Source of the DNA: DAIOEK01 sp964648485
GTDB lineage: Bacteria; Chloroflexota; Anaerolineae; Anaerolineales; Anaerolineaceae
Direction: 5' to 3'
NCBI GenBank assembly: GCA_964648485.1
Contig: CAZYOF010000029.1
Span: forward strand, 1-23,185
Length of the DNA stretch: 23,185 bases
Part shown: one piece after another, positions 22,106-23,185 of the stretch
Layout of the letters: each line of letters starts with the position of its first letter
Numbering within the stretch: the stretch's first letter is position 1
Made by a program: the position numbers and the translations under genes
Notes under the pieces: generated by a model
Seen by the model: the letters and a program-made list of their open reading frames with translations, nothing else
What the model was told of the DNA's origin: nothing
Databases searched by the model: none

Positions 22106-22780
22106 TTATGCGCGTTCTACTTGTAAAAAGTCAAGCTCGACCGGTGTCTCACGGCCAAAGAAATTGACCATCACCCGAACTTTGCTGCGCTCCATATCGA
22201 TTTCAGAAACTGATCCGCGAAAATCATTGAAAGGTCCATCAACAATACGTACTCGTTCACCGATCTTGAAGGTAACCTTAACCACCGGAGCTTCTGCTTC
22301 CATTCGCCGAAGTATCTGTTGTACTTCTTCTGGGCGAAGTGGAGTTGGTGTATTACCCATTCCAACAAATCCAGTCACTCCCGGAGTGTTACGAACAACA
22401 TACCAGGATTCTTCAGAGAGGATCATGTTAACTAATACATAACCCGGAAACACATGCCTTTCAACCGTTTTCCGTTTACCATCTTTAACTTCAATTTCTT
22501 CCTGCGTGGGAATGACGACATCAAATATTCTGTCTTTCATTCCCATAGTTTCAATTCTCTGCTCCAGATTATGACGTACTTTGTTTTCATAACCAGAGTA
22601 GCAATGAACTACATACCACGCACGCTGATCGCCAGCTTGTTCAATAGATTGTTCGATGGAAAAATCAGGTGCTGCCGGGGCGTCCATACTCAGTGGTGCG
22701 TGTAATTCAGCCGAAGATGTCTCTTCAGCTTCTTCTGATTCCACTGGTTTTTCCAGGTTTTCAAAATCCTGTGAATCCAT
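22106..22780 (-). CDS. nusG: Transcription termination/antitermination factor NusG
   Basis: Binds the RNA polymerase clamp, affects pausing and Rho termination, and couples transcription to the ribosome. The 224 aa comprise an acidic, probably disordered N-terminal extension (1-53, rich in Glu and Ala), the NGN domain starting at WYVVHCYSGYENKV (55-68) with HVFPGYVLV, and a C-terminal KOW domain (GERVRIVDGPFNDFRGSV). The NGN and KOW parts are normal; the extension makes it longer than the 180-aa E. coli form. The start is ATG at 22780, 8 nt after AGAGGAG. A GTG at 22798 would place that SD inside the gene. It lies 38 bp after secE, the classic secE-nusG pair. Confidence 0.97.
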   Translation of the reverse strand: MDSQDFENLEKPVESEEAEETSSAELHAPLSMDAPAAPDFSIEQSIEQAGDQRAWYVVHCYSGYENKVRHNLEQRIETMGMKDRIFDVVIPTQEEIEVKDGKRKTVERHVFPGYVLVNMILSEESWYVVRNTPGVTGFVGMGNTPTPLRPEEVQQILRRMEAEAPVVKVTFKIGERVRIVDGPFNDFRGSVSEIDMERSKVRVMVNFFGRETPVELDFLQVERA

Positions 22781-22818
22781 TAAAAACGCTCCTCTCACCA
22801 GCTATACGCGGTAAGATT

Positions 22819-23031
22819 TTATACCACGATCCATTCAATAATCTTGGAGAAAATAAAGTCTAGAGATCCAAGAAGAATGCTCATGAGTGCCAGCACCAAC
22901 AAGACAATCTTTGTCAGATGCCAGGCTTCTTTGGTAGTCGGCCAATTCACCTTGCGCAATTCACCGACAGTTTCCCGGAAATATCGTTGAATTGCGTTTG
23001 GTTCTTTTGGTTTCTCATTTCTATCAGCCAT
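22819..23031 (-). CDS. secE: Preprotein translocase subunit SecE
   Basis: Small subunit of the SecYEG protein-export channel. The 70-aa protein has a charged N-terminus (MADRNEKPKEP), the conserved amphipathic segment RETVGELRKVNWPTTKEAW (about 19-37), and one transmembrane helix (about 40-62), the usual minimal bacterial form. The start is ATG at 23031 with the SD AAAGGAG 6 nt upstream; seven in-frame residues further up would include the SD and are rejected. It sits between tRNA-Trp and nusG, a widely kept gene order. Confidence 0.96.
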   Translation of the reverse strand: MADRNEKPKEPNAIQRYFRETVGELRKVNWPTTKEAWHLTKIVLLVLALMSILLGSLDFIFSKIIEWIVV

Positions 23032-23094
23032 AATCGGCTCCTTTATAATCATCCAACCGGTTTAGTACCGACTGAAGAATCTTTTTTACGCCTA

Positions 23095-23120
23095 AAACGC
23101 CGCCTTTAAAGACGGCGTTT
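23095..23120 (-). other. Hairpin between tRNA-Trp and secE
   Basis: A 10-bp stem (AAACGCCGTC with GGCGGCGTTT on the minus strand, one G-T pair) and loop TTTAAA. It begins 7 nt after the tRNA CCA end. Only a short T4 follows the GC core, so it is at best a weak terminator. It may be a processing or stability element separating tRNA from secE mRNA. Confidence 0.6.
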
Positions 23121-23127
23121 ACTTTTC

Positions 23128-23185
23128 TGGCAGGCCAGGCAGGAATTGAACCCACAACCTCCTGTTTTGGAGACAGGCGCTCTGC
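23128..23185 (-). tRNA. tRNA-Trp (CCA anticodon), 5' end beyond the window
   Basis: Minus-strand 3' part of a tRNA. The anticodon arm has stem CCTGT/ACAGG and loop CTCCAAA with anticodon CCA (23170-23168), which reads UGG. The variable loop is AGGTT, followed by the T arm with loop TTCAATT, the 3' acceptor strand CTGGCCT, discriminator G and an encoded CCA. The D arm and 5' acceptor strand lie past 23185. A tRNA-Trp before secE is a common gene order. Confidence 0.93.

Noticed and set aside
1..23185. CRISPR arrays, prophage, integrases or toxin-antitoxin pairs
   Set aside because: No spaced direct repeats and no coding region with such motifs were seen on either strand. The content is ordinary chromosomal.

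Overview
This window reads as chromosomal housekeeping DNA from a free-living bacterium, most likely a member of the Chloroflexota (Anaerolineae-like). That placement is inferred from a combination of features: a single-chain Elp3, an archaeal-type AspRS, a free-standing cobalamin-binding mutase subunit next to MeaB, a Thr/Pro-rich stalk on a membrane-anchored peptidase, and Gram-positive-type SOS boxes at lexA. Genes are tightly packed, Shine-Dalgarno (SD) sites of the AAGGAG type are common, and no stretch above 300 bp lacks a gene. No IS element, prophage, CRISPR array or integrase is visible.

Layout. 130-1038 (+) is a PAS-GGDEF diguanylate cyclase. It meets a PEBP-family lipoprotein gene (1039-1659, -) end to end. 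elp3 (1709-3433, -) is divergent, across 29 bp, from a class I methyltransferase (3463-4203, +) that has the motif order of the eukaryotic tRNA-wobble methyltransferase Trm9/ABH8. A membrane-anchored M14 peptidase, mutM, prs, a GNAT acetyltransferase and an archaeal-type aspS follow on the minus strand. Good intrinsic terminators lie after prs, after the GNAT gene and after aspS. Next come meaB and a methylmalonyl-CoA-mutase B12-binding subunit (-), then an EamA transporter (+).

11984-17781 (-) is a translationally coupled polysaccharide operon read wecC, wecB, GT, GT, GT. It should make UDP-ManNAcA and transfer sugars. lexA (17958-18668, +) has a near-consensus promoter with one LexA box between -35 and -10 and a second just after the start of transcription. 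A ZIP metal transporter follows.

19652-23185 (-) is the tRNA-Trp, secE, nusG, rplK, rplA, rplJ, rplL cluster. It carries an L10 leader with an attenuator, a promoter inside the end of rplA, and two look-alike hairpins directly in front of the rplK and rplA SD sites that resemble L1-binding sites. rplL ends in a strong terminator and is not followed by rpoB.

The most interesting observations are the Elp3/Trm9-like pair, which suggests a bacterial route to mcm5U-like wobble modification, and the duplicated L1-site-like hairpins. All functional calls come from reading the sequence; no database search was run.
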